NCBI GenBank assembly: GCA_041695085.1
Contig: JBGFRO010000027.1
Location: 1 to 64,000, forward strand
Direction: 5' to 3'
DNA length: 64,000 nucleotides
Source: DYFT01 sp041695085
Lineage (GTDB): Bacteria > Bacteroidota > Ignavibacteria > UBA10030
In this document: piece by piece, positions 18,037 to 27,517 of the stretch
Numbering within the stretch: the stretch's first letter is position 1
Layout of the letters: the number at the start of each line of letters is the position of its first letter
Program-made: the position numbers and the translations under genes
The notes under the pieces: model-generated
Told to the model about the DNA's origin: nothing
The model's input: the letters and a program-made list of their open reading frames with translations, nothing else
Database searches by the model: none

Positions 18037-18756
18037 TCACATCAGCCCCTGTACTTTCCATCTCTCGAGAATCAGTTTTGCCAGCTCGAGATCTTCTTCA
18101 GTGGTGATCTTTATGTTGTCGTACGATCCTTCCACAATCCTTGCTTTGACACCGAGTCGCTCTACGAGCGCCGCTTCATCTGTTGAGTAGAATTTTTCCT
18201 TCACCGCTTTGTCAAACGCTTTTCTCAAAACATCCGCCCGAAAGGCCTGTGGTGTTTGAATTAACCAGAGCGCGTGACGATCCAGTGTTTGATCGAAGAA
18301 CCCTCCTCCGGATGAGCGGCGAATGGTATCCTTCGGCTGCACGGCGAGAACAGCGGCTGTGTACTCCTTGCATGCTCGAATCAACTGCGTGATGCGCTTC
18401 ACTTCGATGAAGGGTCGAACTCCGTCGTGCACCAGGACGATATCGGTCTCCTTCAGCATGAGTCGCCTCAAAACGTTCATCACCGAATCTTGCCGCTGTG
18501 CACCCCCCACCACAACCTTGCTCACCTTATGCAGTCGATAACGGGAGATGAGCGATTCCATCTCGACAACGGCAGACTCGGGTACCGCCACCGCGATCTC
18601 ATCCACATCGACACAATGCTCAAACTGACGAAGGGTGTGGACAATGATCGGTTTGTCTTTGAGCAGAAGAAACTGCTTCCGCACCGTACCGCCTAATCGG
18701 CTTCCTGATCCGGCAGCAGGGACGATAGCAAAGATTTTTGGACGAACACGTGACAT
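18037..18756 (-). CDS. ispD: 2-C-methyl-D-erythritol 4-phosphate cytidylyltransferase
   Basis: Third step of the MEP isoprenoid pathway: CTP plus MEP gives CDP-ME and pyrophosphate. The 239-residue protein has the N-terminal nucleotide-binding PAAGSGSRLGGTVRKQF, then VVVGGAQRQDSV, VLVHDGVRPF and LIQTPQAF, all typical of IspD. The usual PKQ of the first motif is RKQ. The start at 18756 (SRVRPKIFAIVPAAG) gives the normal family length. No other MEP gene is in the window. Confidence 0.95.
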   Translation of the reverse strand: MSRVRPKIFAIVPAAGSGSRLGGTVRKQFLLLKDKPIIVHTLRQFEHCVDVDEIAVAVPESAVVEMESLISRYRLHKVSKVVVGGAQRQDSVMNVLRRLMLKETDIVLVHDGVRPFIEVKRITQLIRACKEYTAAVLAVQPKDTIRRSSGGGFFDQTLDRHALWLIQTPQAFRADVLRKAFDKAVKEKFYSTDEAALVERLGVKARIVEGSYDNIKITTEEDLELAKLILERWKVQGLM

Positions 18757-18780
18757 AGGCTGAGCGGATCCGGGCGTCGG

Positions 18781-18830
18781 AACAGAAAGGCCCCGCCTCT
18801 CGGATGCGAGAAGTACCGAAAGACAGGGCC
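18781..18830 (-). terminator. Possible terminator between queA and ispD
   Basis: GGCCC (18789-18793) pairs with GGGCC (18826-18830), and an inner stem TCTCG/CGAGA (18798-18802 with 18807-18811) closes a GATG loop. On the minus strand CCTTTCTG follows, a weak U-tract. It fills most of the 83-nt gap after queA. Confidence 0.45.
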
Positions 18831-18839
18831 ACTCAAAAT

Positions 18840-19877
18840 CTACAGAATCAACATCGCGTCGCCGTAACTGTAGAACCGGTACCCTTCTTTGATCGCCTTC
18901 TTGTATGCGCGCATCAGGAATTCATGTCCCGCAAACGCGCTTGCCAACATCAACAGCGTCGACTCCGGTAAATGGAAGTTCGTAATAAGCTTATCTGTGA
19001 TCTTGAACTCATAAGGAGGAAAGATGAACTTATCCGTCCATCCCTTCGCCGCCTTGAGATGACCATCGGATGTGACGCTGGATTCGAGCGCGCGGCATGT
19101 GCTCGTTCCCACCACAAAGACGTTCTTCTTTGAATCGATCGTCTTGTTGATAGCATACGCCGCTTCGGGAGAGATCTCGTAATACTCGGAATCCATCTTA
19201 TGCTTCGTCAGGTCTTCCACCTCCACGGGACGGAACGTCCCTAAACCGACGTGCAACAGGATCGGAACAATCTTCACCCCTTTCGCCTCGATCTTCCTCA
19301 GCAGCGACTTGGTGAAGTGGAGTCCGGCAGTCGGAGCCGCCACCGCTCCAAGCACACGGGCATAGACCGTTTGATAATTCTCTTTATCCTTTTCCGTTGC
19401 CTCCCGTTTGATGTAATACGGCAGGGGCGTCTGGCCGATACGCTCGATGATCTTGAAGAAGTCACCTTTGTGATTGAACCGGACCGTCCGTCCCCGAGAG
19501 GTCGTATTGTCGATGACCTCGCACCAGAGCTTACCGTTATCGAAAAAGATCTTGTTGCCGATGCGGACTTTCCGGGCGGGATCGACGATGACATCCCAGA
19601 TGTTCTCCTCCGCGTTTAATTCGCGCAGGAGGAAGACTTCGATCTTGGCGTTCGTCTTCTCCTTCCGCCCGAACAAGCGTGCCTGGAACACCTTCGTCTC
19701 GTTGACAACGAGACAATCCCCTTTCTGAAAGTAGCCGACGATGTCGGTGAACTTCTTGTCCTCAATCGACTCGTCGGCCCGATTGAGCACCATCAGCCGC
19801 GAGGAATCTCGCGGTTTGGCCGGATATTTGGCAATCAGATTCCTCGGTAAAGGGTATTTGAAGTCGGAGAGCTTCAT
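18840..19877 (-). CDS. queA: tRNA preQ1(34) S-adenosylmethionine ribosyltransferase-isomerase QueA
   Basis: Penultimate step of queuosine synthesis: transfers and isomerises the ribosyl moiety of SAM onto preQ1 in the tRNA wobble position. The 345-residue protein begins MKLSDFKYPLPRNLIAKYPA and contains NETKVFQARLFGRK, AAPTAGLHFT, LHVGLGTFRPV and TNFHLPESTLLMLASAFAG, all family hallmarks. An AGGTG box precedes the ATG. It starts 40 nt after the ppdK stop. Confidence 0.97.
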   Translation of the reverse strand: MKLSDFKYPLPRNLIAKYPAKPRDSSRLMVLNRADESIEDKKFTDIVGYFQKGDCLVVNETKVFQARLFGRKEKTNAKIEVFLLRELNAEENIWDVIVDPARKVRIGNKIFFDNGKLWCEVIDNTTSRGRTVRFNHKGDFFKIIERIGQTPLPYYIKREATEKDKENYQTVYARVLGAVAAPTAGLHFTKSLLRKIEAKGVKIVPILLHVGLGTFRPVEVEDLTKHKMDSEYYEISPEAAYAINKTIDSKKNVFVVGTSTCRALESSVTSDGHLKAAKGWTDKFIFPPYEFKITDKLITNFHLPESTLLMLASAFAGHEFLMRAYKKAIKEGYRFYSYGDAMLIL

Positions 19878-19916
19878 GCTCTTTCACCTCATCGCTATTG
19901 AATGTATGCAGACTTC

Positions 19917-22712
19917 TTATTGCTGCCTATTAGTTTTGCCTCGCCTGATCTTGCGCCCGACCCTGCGCGGAGCAGGTTGGGCGTTTTTGGAATTGCGAGG
20001 GTGTTGCAGCGCCGCCCGGGCCGCCGCTAGACGCGCAATCGGAACGCGAAACGGCGAGCAACTGACGTAGTCGAGTCCGATCATATGGCAGAACTCAACA
20101 CTGGAGGGCTCGCCGCCATGCTCGCCGCAAATACCGAGCTTGAGCTTCGGATTCGTTGCGCGCCCCTTCTCGACGGCGATCTTCATCAACTCGCCGACAC
20201 CATCCCGATCCAGAGCTTCAAACGGATCCTTTGGATAGATTTCCATCTCAACATACGGAATCAGAAATCTTCCGGCATCGTCGCGACTGACACCGAGCGT
20301 CGTCTGCGTCAAATCGTTGGTGCCAAAACTGAAGAACTCTGCCACCTTCGCAATCTCCCCGGCAGTGATCGCTCCGCGCGGGATTTCGATCATCGTTCCG
20401 ACGAGGTACGGGAATGTCACCCCCTGTTCGTTCATCACCTCAGAAGCCACACGACGAACAATCGTCGCCTGATGTTCAAGTTCCTTGATGTTCCCGACGA
20501 GCGGAATCATCACCTCCGGTTCGACAGCGATGCCGCGCTTCTTCACTTCCGCTGCCGCCTCAAAGATGGCTCGCGACTGCATCTCCGTAATTTCGGGATA
20601 GATAATGCCGAGACGGCAACCGCGGAATCCGAGCATCGGATTGAACTCGTGCAAGGACTCGATCCTCTGCTTCACTTTCTCATAGGAGATGCCCATTTGT
20701 TGAGCCAACTCCCGTTGCGCTTTCTCCTCATGCGGGAGAAATTCGTGCAGAGGTGGATCAATTGTCCGGATCGTCACCGGTCGACCATCCATCACTTCAA
20801 AGATTCCGACAAAATCATTCCGCTGGAGTGGGAGGAGCTTAGCGAGAGCGGCCTTGCGCTCCGCCACCGTGTCGGCGAGGATCATTTCGCGCATCGGGCC
20901 GATCTTTCCTTCACCGAAGAACATGTGCTCGGTGCGGCATAAACCGATTCCTTGCGCACCAAACGCCACGGCGTTGCTCGATTGGTCGGGCTGGTCGGCA
21001 TTGGTCCGGATCTTCAACACGCGATACGTATCCGCCCACTGCATGGCTTTCGCAAATGATTGATAGACGGGGGCCTCTTTTGGGTCGAGGGTCTTGTTAA
21101 GAAGCACCTGCAGCACTTCCGACGGTTTCGTATTCACCTTCCCTTCGATGACCTCACCGGTCGTGCCATCGATCGAAATCCAATCGCCTTCTTTCAAGAC
21201 GCGGCCTTTGACGGTCATCGTCCGATTCGAGTAATCGATTTCCAGATCGCTGCAACCTGCCACACACACTTTCCCCATTTGTCGGGCGACCAAAGCGGCG
21301 TGCGACGTCATACCACCGCGCGCCGTCAATATTCCTTCCGACGCGTCCATGCCCTTTATATCCTCCGGCGAAGTCTCGATGCGAGTGAGGATCACGTGCT
21401 CGCCCCGTTTTGCCCACTCTTCAGCGTCGACGGCATTGAACACGATGCGGCCGCTTGCGGCACCGGGGCCTGCATTCAGACCTTTTGCGAGAAGGCGTCC
21501 GTCATGAATGGCCGAGTTCTTTTCATGCAGGTCAAACACCGGCCGCAACAACTGATTAAGCTGATCGGGTTCGATGCGCAGAAGCGCCTCTTTAGCCGTA
21601 ATCAACCGTTCCTGCACCATGTCAACAGCAATTTTGATCGCCGCGAACGCCGTCCGCTTGCCAACACGGCATTGGAGCATGTAGAGCTTCCCTTGCTGAA
21701 TCGTGAACTCGATGTCCATAACGTCACGATAGTGCTTCTCCAGCGTCTTACGAATCTTCTCGAGCTGACCGTAGATTTTCGGATCCTGCTCAGCTAAGCG
21801 TGAAATGGGAAGAGGTGTGCGAATTCCTGCCACGACATCTTCGCCCTGGGCGTTCATGAGATACTCGCCGTAGAAGACGTTCTCGCCGGTGGCCGGATCG
21901 CGCGTAAATGCGACACCTGTCCCGGAATCTTCGCCCATGTTTCCGAACACCATCGCTTGAACGTTCACCGCCGTCCCCCACCAGGAGGGGATATCATACA
22001 TCTTGCGGTAGGCGATGGCGCGCTCGTTCATCCACGATCCAAACACGGCTCCGATCGCACCCCAGAGTTGCTCCATCGGATCCTCGGGAAAATCCTTGCC
22101 CGTTTTTTCCTTTACAGCCGCCTTGAATCGCACGACGAGATCGTGCAGATCCTCCGCCGTCAACTCTGTATCGAGGTGTACCCCTTTTTCTCTCTTCTTT
22201 TGTTCGATAATTGCTTCGAACGGATCGATCTCGTCTTTGTGCACCGGCTTCAAGCCCAACACCACGTCACCATACATTTGTACAAACCGGCGGTATGAAT
22301 CATAGACGAAGCGAGGATTGTTCGTTTTCTTGATCAATCCCTGCACCGTTGCGTTGTTGAGTCCAAGATTGAGGATGGTGTCCATCATTCCGGGCATGGA
22401 CGCGCGTGCGCCCGAGCGGACGGAGACGAGGAGCGGATTGTTGGGATCGCCGAACTTCATCCCCATTTGCTTTTCCACTTTCGCGAGCGCTTCACGCACT
22501 TCTTTTTCGAGCGTCTTCGGATAGGTCTTGTTGTGATCGTAGTAGTAGGTGCAGACCTCCGTGGAGATGGTAAAGCCGGGAGGGACGGGGAGTCCGATGT
22601 TCACCATTTCGGCAAGATTTGCCCCTTTGCCGCCGAGAAGGGCTTTCATTTCGGCGGTGCCTTCCGCTCGTTTTCCTCCGAAGAAATAGACGTATTTGGT
22701 CTTCTTTGCCAT
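19917..22712 (-). CDS. ppdK: Pyruvate, phosphate dikinase
   Basis: Interconverts PEP, AMP and PPi with pyruvate, ATP and Pi, and can work in glycolysis or gluconeogenesis. The 931-residue protein begins with FFGGKRAEGTAEMKALLGGKGANLAEM. It has the swivelling phosphohistidine domain with GGMTSHAALVARQMGKVCVAG and a C-terminal PEP-binding barrel ending in LGICGEHGGEPSS and SCSPFRVPIARLAAARA. The ATG at 22712 has GGAG 10 nt upstream; the GTG at 22718 is less likely. About 30 basic residues follow the normal family end, and their coding DNA includes a strong hairpin. Confidence 0.96.
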   Translation of the reverse strand: MAKKTKYVYFFGGKRAEGTAEMKALLGGKGANLAEMVNIGLPVPPGFTISTEVCTYYYDHNKTYPKTLEKEVREALAKVEKQMGMKFGDPNNPLLVSVRSGARASMPGMMDTILNLGLNNATVQGLIKKTNNPRFVYDSYRRFVQMYGDVVLGLKPVHKDEIDPFEAIIEQKKREKGVHLDTELTAEDLHDLVVRFKAAVKEKTGKDFPEDPMEQLWGAIGAVFGSWMNERAIAYRKMYDIPSWWGTAVNVQAMVFGNMGEDSGTGVAFTRDPATGENVFYGEYLMNAQGEDVVAGIRTPLPISRLAEQDPKIYGQLEKIRKTLEKHYRDVMDIEFTIQQGKLYMLQCRVGKRTAFAAIKIAVDMVQERLITAKEALLRIEPDQLNQLLRPVFDLHEKNSAIHDGRLLAKGLNAGPGAASGRIVFNAVDAEEWAKRGEHVILTRIETSPEDIKGMDASEGILTARGGMTSHAALVARQMGKVCVAGCSDLEIDYSNRTMTVKGRVLKEGDWISIDGTTGEVIEGKVNTKPSEVLQVLLNKTLDPKEAPVYQSFAKAMQWADTYRVLKIRTNADQPDQSSNAVAFGAQGIGLCRTEHMFFGEGKIGPMREMILADTVAERKAALAKLLPLQRNDFVGIFEVMDGRPVTIRTIDPPLHEFLPHEEKAQRELAQQMGISYEKVKQRIESLHEFNPMLGFRGCRLGIIYPEITEMQSRAIFEAAAEVKKRGIAVEPEVMIPLVGNIKELEHQATIVRRVASEVMNEQGVTFPYLVGTMIEIPRGAITAGEIAKVAEFFSFGTNDLTQTTLGVSRDDAGRFLIPYVEMEIYPKDPFEALDRDGVGELMKIAVEKGRATNPKLKLGICGEHGGEPSSVEFCHMIGLDYVSCSPFRVPIARLAAARAALQHPRNSKNAQPAPRRVGRKIRRGKTNRQQ

Positions 22713-22757
22713 TGTCACTGTACTCCGTTTCTTGATCTATGAGTTGATGGGGTTTCT

Positions 22758-23492
22758 CTATTGTTGATACGCTTGAACTCGCAGCAAGAACTCTTCGGCA
22801 ATCTTGCCGGAAGCAGGATTATCAAAATCCTTCATTCGTTCGGGATGCCACTGAACAAGCAACAGAAAGGGCATCCGGTCTTTCACGATCCATTCGGCAG
22901 CCTCGATCACTCCGTCCGGCGACGTTGCGGAGACCATCAAGCCTTTCCCCAGGTTCTCAATGCTTTGATGATGGATCGAGTTGACCGTCAACGATTCCCG
23001 TGCCGTGATCGAGCGCAGGAGCGTCTCCGGCGCTACTTGTATGTCGTGCCTGTTTTCCTGACCGTTCGTCTCGGCGTGTTCGAGGAATCCGGCTGTTGGC
23101 ACATCGATATGAAGCATTCCTCCGAGGTAGACGTTCATAATTTGCATGCCTCTGCAAATGCCGAGTATTGGCAATTCCAGCTCAAGGGCGCGATCAATGA
23201 CAGCGAACTCGAATTCATCACGCCGCTCATTCACCTCCTCCGTCTCGCCGATCCGATCGGCTTTCCCGTAGAATTTCGGATGCACATCACCGCCGCCGGT
23301 CAAGACCAAGCCTCGACAGGTCGAAAGCTCCGACACATTATCGAGATGATAGGAGAGCTTGACAAACTCGATTGATGGATTGACCTTGTGCAGCCATCCG
23401 ATATAGTTATTGAACAGAGGCCTCGGTCTTAGATTGTCTGTAATACCGATACGCAAGAGATGTTCTTTCCCCCTGTCATTCGACTCCGCCAC
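22758..23492 (-). CDS. Peptidase C26 / class I glutamine amidotransferase-like gamma-glutamyl hydrolase
   Basis: A 244-residue protein resembling PuuD-type gamma-glutamyl hydrolases. The nucleophile is in LGICRGMQIMN and the partner His-Glu in LVQWHPERM; GLVLTGGGDVHP precedes them. Such enzymes cleave gamma-glutamyl amide bonds and release glutamate. The frame starts at a GTG (23492). It follows a GCS2-type ligase gene by 52 nt, so one enzyme may form and the other hydrolyse gamma-glutamyl (or similar carboxylate-amine) bonds. The substrate is unknown. Confidence 0.85.
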   Translation of the reverse strand: MAESNDRGKEHLLRIGITDNLRPRPLFNNYIGWLHKVNPSIEFVKLSYHLDNVSELSTCRGLVLTGGGDVHPKFYGKADRIGETEEVNERRDEFEFAVIDRALELELPILGICRGMQIMNVYLGGMLHIDVPTAGFLEHAETNGQENRHDIQVAPETLLRSITARESLTVNSIHHQSIENLGKGLMVSATSPDGVIEAAEWIVKDRMPFLLLVQWHPERMKDFDNPASGKIAEEFLLRVQAYQQ

Positions 23493-23544
23493 TTCGTTGC
23501 CTTCCGAACGTTCGCTCCGTTTACTTCACGCGTTCGGAAGGTTT

Positions 23545-24675
23545 TCAATTCACGTACATCGGCTTTCCTTGCCAGAATTCCTCAACGAGAGACTCGGCAA
23601 CTGCGATGAACGTTCCTTCTTTTTCGAACACTTTTCGTTGTCGCTCGTAACTGCATCCCTTGTCGAGAGCGTCCTGAACACGTGCAAGCTCCTCGTGACA
23701 TCCCAGTGTGAGTGAGTATGGTTGAAGCGTTGGGAGGAGCCGCTCAATCTCCTTGCGAAGAAGTCCCGTCCTCCCTCTTTTATCAAGGATAATCTCACCT
23801 TCCAACCCGTAGCGCGAGGCCTTCCATTTGTTCTCACGCAAAATCCAATAAGGGGGCGGCGAGAAGACGCGGCCGTTGCGAAACTGGTCATCCAACCAGG
23901 CATAGAGGCATTGCGCAAAGGCAACAAGCGAGAGGGTCTCTTCGATCGTCGCCAAACCGTCACATACACGAATTTCTATCGTACCATATTCAGGGTGCGG
24001 ACGAATATCCCACCAAATGTCTTTGATACTGGTGATGGATTTCGATGCGATCATCGCGTCGTAGAACGAGACAAACTCATCCCACGATTCGAAGGTGCAG
24101 GGATGTCCCCCCGTCGGCAGGGCTTCGAAGATGGTGACACGGCTCGAGGCAAGTCCGGTATCCTTCCCTTGCCAAAACGGCGAACTCGCCGAGAGCGCGA
24201 GGAGATGCGGGAGATAATACAGCATCGCATTGTTCATGGCCATCGCATGGCGGGCATCCCGCATGCCGACGTGAATGTGGAGTCCGAAAATCATCAATCG
24301 CTGCGCAATCCACCTGTTGCGGTCGATCAAATAGCGATATCGTTCGGCAGGATAGAGGATACGATCGATGTAGCGAGCGAACGGGTGCGAGCCGGAGCTG
24401 GCGAAGGTGACAGCCAGCTCATCGCTGAACGATTTGAGGATATCGATCTGCCTGCCCAAATCGGCACGCACTTGACTAATGTCCGAACAGATTCCTGTGT
24501 TGATCTCGATCATCGATTGGATCAGTTCGGGTTTGATATGCTTGTAGTCTTCCCCGATGCGTTCAAAGATTTTGGGGGAGCTCGGGTTCAGATCTTTGGT
24601 TTTCGCGTCAAGAATCTGCACTTCCACTTCCACCCCCATCGTCATCGAAGGGGAACCGATGAATTCTAACGGCAT
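23545..24675 (-). CDS. Carboxylate-amine ligase of the glutamate-cysteine ligase type 2 (YbdK) family
   Basis: A 376-residue protein with GCS2-family features: TMGVEVEVQILD at the start, LIQSMIEINTGIC, FGLHIHVGM, and WWDIRPHPEYGTIEIRVCD in the middle. Family members join a carboxylate, often glutamate, to an amine with ATP; YbdK of E. coli has weak glutamate-cysteine ligase activity. No glutathione synthetase is in the window, so a glutathione role is unproven. I prefer the ATG at 24675 to the TTG at 24681 that directly abuts the lpxK stop. It forms an apparent unit with the downstream C26 hydrolase and the upstream lpxK. Confidence 0.87.
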   Translation of the reverse strand: MPLEFIGSPSMTMGVEVEVQILDAKTKDLNPSSPKIFERIGEDYKHIKPELIQSMIEINTGICSDISQVRADLGRQIDILKSFSDELAVTFASSGSHPFARYIDRILYPAERYRYLIDRNRWIAQRLMIFGLHIHVGMRDARHAMAMNNAMLYYLPHLLALSASSPFWQGKDTGLASSRVTIFEALPTGGHPCTFESWDEFVSFYDAMIASKSITSIKDIWWDIRPHPEYGTIEIRVCDGLATIEETLSLVAFAQCLYAWLDDQFRNGRVFSPPPYWILRENKWKASRYGLEGEIILDKRGRTGLLRKEIERLLPTLQPYSLTLGCHEELARVQDALDKGCSYERQRKVFEKEGTFIAVAESLVEEFWQGKPMYVN

Positions 24676-24681
24676 CTTCAA

Positions 24682-25743
24682 TCACTTCTGTTCAACAGAA
24701 CGATGTAGCAATTTCGTGAGCACCTCTTCCAACTCCCCCTCCCCCATGAGAACGGATTGCTCAACTTCCACGTAGTAGAGCGGCATTTGCTCAAGCAATT
24801 GTCGTGCCCCGTTCTGAGCTCCGATCAACCGAGCGACATCCTTTTCAGTCGTTACGAGATAATCCGCTTTGAGCTCGGTAAATTCCCGTTTCAGACCTTC
24901 CAACTCTTCCCTCGAATACCGGTGATGGTCTGCAAAACGCCGATGCTGTACGACTTCCCATTTGAGAGAATGGAGCGTCCGGTCGAACGAATCCGGATTT
25001 CCAATTCCTGAAAATGCGACGATTCTCTTACCGACGAGACCGTTCAAGTCGACGCTGAACCGCGTTGCCGCTCGCCGCACGGCCCGAACGCGCAGAGCGA
25101 ACGCAACAACCGGTTTCTCAAGCCTTTGCCTCAAGATCTCCCGGCTTCTGAGCGCATCTTCCAGCGAGCTGCATCGGGTGATCACAACGATATCGCAGCG
25201 CCTCAATGCACTGAATGGCTCGCGATAGTCGCCGGCAGGCAACAAGACCATCTTTTGACCGATTTCGTCGTACGGAAGAATGACCAGATCGAGATCACGA
25301 TGGAGATATCGGTGTTGAAATCCATCATCGAGGAGAATCGAATCAACTCTGAATCTCTCGATCGCATAGCGCGCTCCACGCACCCGATCTTCATCCACCA
25401 CAACCACAACCCCACTCAACTTCGCGGCCATTTGGGCGGGCTCGTCCCCCGCCTCATCCGCCGCGGCGCATTGAACGAAACCGTTACTTACGACAAGCGT
25501 GCCTGAAGTTGCCCTGCCGTATCCTCGACTGAGAACCGCAACCAGTTTTCCCCGTTCCGTGAGTCGCCGTGCGAGAAACTCAACCAGAGGCGTCTTCCCC
25601 ACACCTCCTGCCTTGATGTTCCCAACCGAGATGACAGGTACGTTCACCTCCGTCGTGGGAAGCCAGCGATGATCGAAACACCAGTTTCTGACGGCAACGC
25701 CGGCATGGTAGAGAAATGAAAGAGGAAGCAGAAGCTCGCGCAT
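24682..25743 (-). CDS. lpxK: Tetraacyldisaccharide 4'-kinase LpxK
   Basis: Inner-membrane kinase that phosphorylates the lipid A disaccharide at the 4' position. The 353-residue protein has the Walker A segment VGNIKAGGVGKTPL, LSRGYGR, GDEPAQMA and LDDGFQHRYLHRDLDLVIL. The ATG at 25743 lies 7 nt after the lpxB stop behind a GAGGAAGG box; longer frames read into lpxB and are not supported. It comes right after LpxB, which makes its substrate. Confidence 0.95.
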   Translation of the reverse strand: MRELLLPLSFLYHAGVAVRNWCFDHRWLPTTEVNVPVISVGNIKAGGVGKTPLVEFLARRLTERGKLVAVLSRGYGRATSGTLVVSNGFVQCAAADEAGDEPAQMAAKLSGVVVVVDEDRVRGARYAIERFRVDSILLDDGFQHRYLHRDLDLVILPYDEIGQKMVLLPAGDYREPFSALRRCDIVVITRCSSLEDALRSREILRQRLEKPVVAFALRVRAVRRAATRFSVDLNGLVGKRIVAFSGIGNPDSFDRTLHSLKWEVVQHRRFADHHRYSREELEGLKREFTELKADYLVTTEKDVARLIGAQNGARQLLEQMPLYYVEVEQSVLMGEGELEEVLTKLLHRSVEQK

Positions 25744-25750
25744 GCCTTCC

Positions 25751-26872
25751 TCACCGCAACTCAGTAATGCGCTGCGCAACTCTCCTCGATGCCCCGATTT
25801 CGCCCAGCTTCGCGCGGAGAGCGAAAAGTCCACGTTTCATTTCATCGTATGTGGAGGCGTGCTCGAGGACGCCGAGCGCCGTTTCCACAAGCCGTCTTGC
25901 TGTTGCATGATGTTGAATGCACTCGGGAACGATCTGCTTTTCCGCCACGATGTTCACCAAGCCGATGTTCTTGACGCGGATAAGCATTCTTCCCAGAAGA
26001 TACGTCATCCACGATGTGCGATAGACAACCACCATCGGCGTTCCAAACAGGGCGGTCTCTAAAGTCGCCGTCCCGGAGGTCACGAGCGCAAAGTGCGAAT
26101 AGGCCATTACTTCATACGTGGCGCCTTTGATGAGGGTAACTCCGTCCATGTTGAACATCGATCGGAAGTACTGTTCTTCGATCGTTGGAGCCACGGCAAC
26201 GACAACCTGCATTCCTTTTCGTCCCGCCAATTCCCGCGCCGCCCGCAACATCTCGGGAAAGATCTTCTCAATCTCTTGAACCCTGCTCCCGGGAACGAGA
26301 CCGAGAATGTCCTGAGTAGCGTTCAGCCCGTAGCGTTTGCAAAAGCCGTTCCGGTCGAGATCCGTGCGCAAGACTTCAAGGAGGGGGTGGCCGACAAACT
26401 CCACGGGCACGCCTTCACTTCGGTACAGATCCACTTCGAACGGGAAAACGACGAGCATCTGATCGACAAGGGAGCGCATCTTCTTCACGCGCGAGCGGTG
26501 CCACGCCCACACTTGTGGACTGATGTAATAGGCGACTTTGATGCCGGCCTGCTTGGCGATCGCGGCGAATCTCAGATTGAATCCCGGGTAGTCGATGAGC
26601 AGAACAACATCCGGCCGACGGTGCTTCAGGAGCGATTCAAGCGTCTGTTGAACAGATCGAATGACCGGAATATGCTTGAGGACTTCAACGAACCCCATGA
26701 ACCCCAGCTCTTTGATGTGATAGACCAACTCCATCCCGGCCTGTTTCATCAGCTCGCCCCCCACACCGTAGAGATCGATTGCAGGATTAAGCCTTTTAAG
26801 TTCGCGTACGACTCCTGAACCGTGCAGATCACCCGATGCTTCACCGGCGATGATGAGGACGCGCTTCACCAT
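25751..26872 (-). CDS. lpxB: Lipid-A-disaccharide synthase LpxB
   Basis: Joins UDP-2,3-diacylglucosamine and lipid X to form the lipid A disaccharide, showing that the organism makes an LPS-type outer membrane. The 373-residue GT19 protein has IIAGEASGDLHG at the N-terminus, GFMGFVEVLKHIP, IDYPGFNLR, YYISPQVWAWHRSR and FVGHPLLEV. The ATG at 26872 overlaps the region just after the upstream methyltransferase stop (TAG-GTG-ATG), so translation is probably coupled. Confidence 0.96.
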   Translation of the reverse strand: MVKRVLIIAGEASGDLHGSGVVRELKRLNPAIDLYGVGGELMKQAGMELVYHIKELGFMGFVEVLKHIPVIRSVQQTLESLLKHRRPDVVLLIDYPGFNLRFAAIAKQAGIKVAYYISPQVWAWHRSRVKKMRSLVDQMLVVFPFEVDLYRSEGVPVEFVGHPLLEVLRTDLDRNGFCKRYGLNATQDILGLVPGSRVQEIEKIFPEMLRAARELAGRKGMQVVVAVAPTIEEQYFRSMFNMDGVTLIKGATYEVMAYSHFALVTSGTATLETALFGTPMVVVYRTSWMTYLLGRMLIRVKNIGLVNIVAEKQIVPECIQHHATARRLVETALGVLEHASTYDEMKRGLFALRAKLGEIGASRRVAQRITELR

Positions 26873-26875
26873 CAC

Positions 26876-27460
26876 CTAGTTCCATTGCCAAAGAATGAGG
26901 AGAATCAACGATACGAGTGCGAACGCCTGAAGCGTCCTTCGTTCCGATTTCAGCGCTTCGCTCCAGTTCGGGCGTTGGTGCTCCTGCGTCTGATGCCTGT
27001 ACGGAACGAGTCGAGGAAGAAATCGCGGCACCTGCTTCTTGAATTCGAGGTACGCCGCTCCGAATTCTTCTTCCAAAAACTCCTCTTCCAGTGACACGAT
27101 GAGCGAATATTGGAACACAAAATAGACCGATGCCACGACGAGGAGCCACGGGAAAAGTGCGTTTGACATGACTCCTATGCCGATGTACAGCAAGATATTC
27201 CCTACGTACAGAGGGTTGCGGACATAGGCAAAAGGCCCTGCCACGATGACTTCGGGCGCTCCCACGCTTCCCGTAACACGCGTAAGACTCCCGGCATACG
27301 CGACTCCCCAAAAGCGAATCGCTTCTCCCAGAAGAGCACAGACGGCACCAAGGATGATCGTCAGATCCGTCGGTTTCGCGAAGACGAACATCACCACGAG
27401 GAAAGGGAGCGGCGTATAGCTTCGATAGCGAAAGAGCTTCTCACGTACCGTCTTCAACAA
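26876..27460 (-). CDS. Isoprenylcysteine carboxyl methyltransferase (ICMT)-family membrane methyltransferase
   Basis: A 194-residue protein with four or five membrane segments and the family motif AGPFAYVRNPLYVGN followed by LEEEFLEEEFGAAYLEFKKQVPRFLP. ICMT/PEMT-like proteins methylate lipids or other membrane substrates with SAM; bacterial members mostly have unknown substrates. It lies between an HAD phosphatase and lpxB, with its stop nearly touching the lpxB start. This suggests, without proof, a role in membrane lipid or LPS modification. Confidence 0.8.
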   Translation of the reverse strand: MLKTVREKLFRYRSYTPLPFLVVMFVFAKPTDLTIILGAVCALLGEAIRFWGVAYAGSLTRVTGSVGAPEVIVAGPFAYVRNPLYVGNILLYIGIGVMSNALFPWLLVVASVYFVFQYSLIVSLEEEFLEEEFGAAYLEFKKQVPRFLPRLVPYRHQTQEHQRPNWSEALKSERRTLQAFALVSLILLILWQWN

Positions 27461-27517
27461 CGCTCACCTTTCACCATGAGATTCTTGTAAATGATGCATA
27501 CTGACGAACCAGATTCT

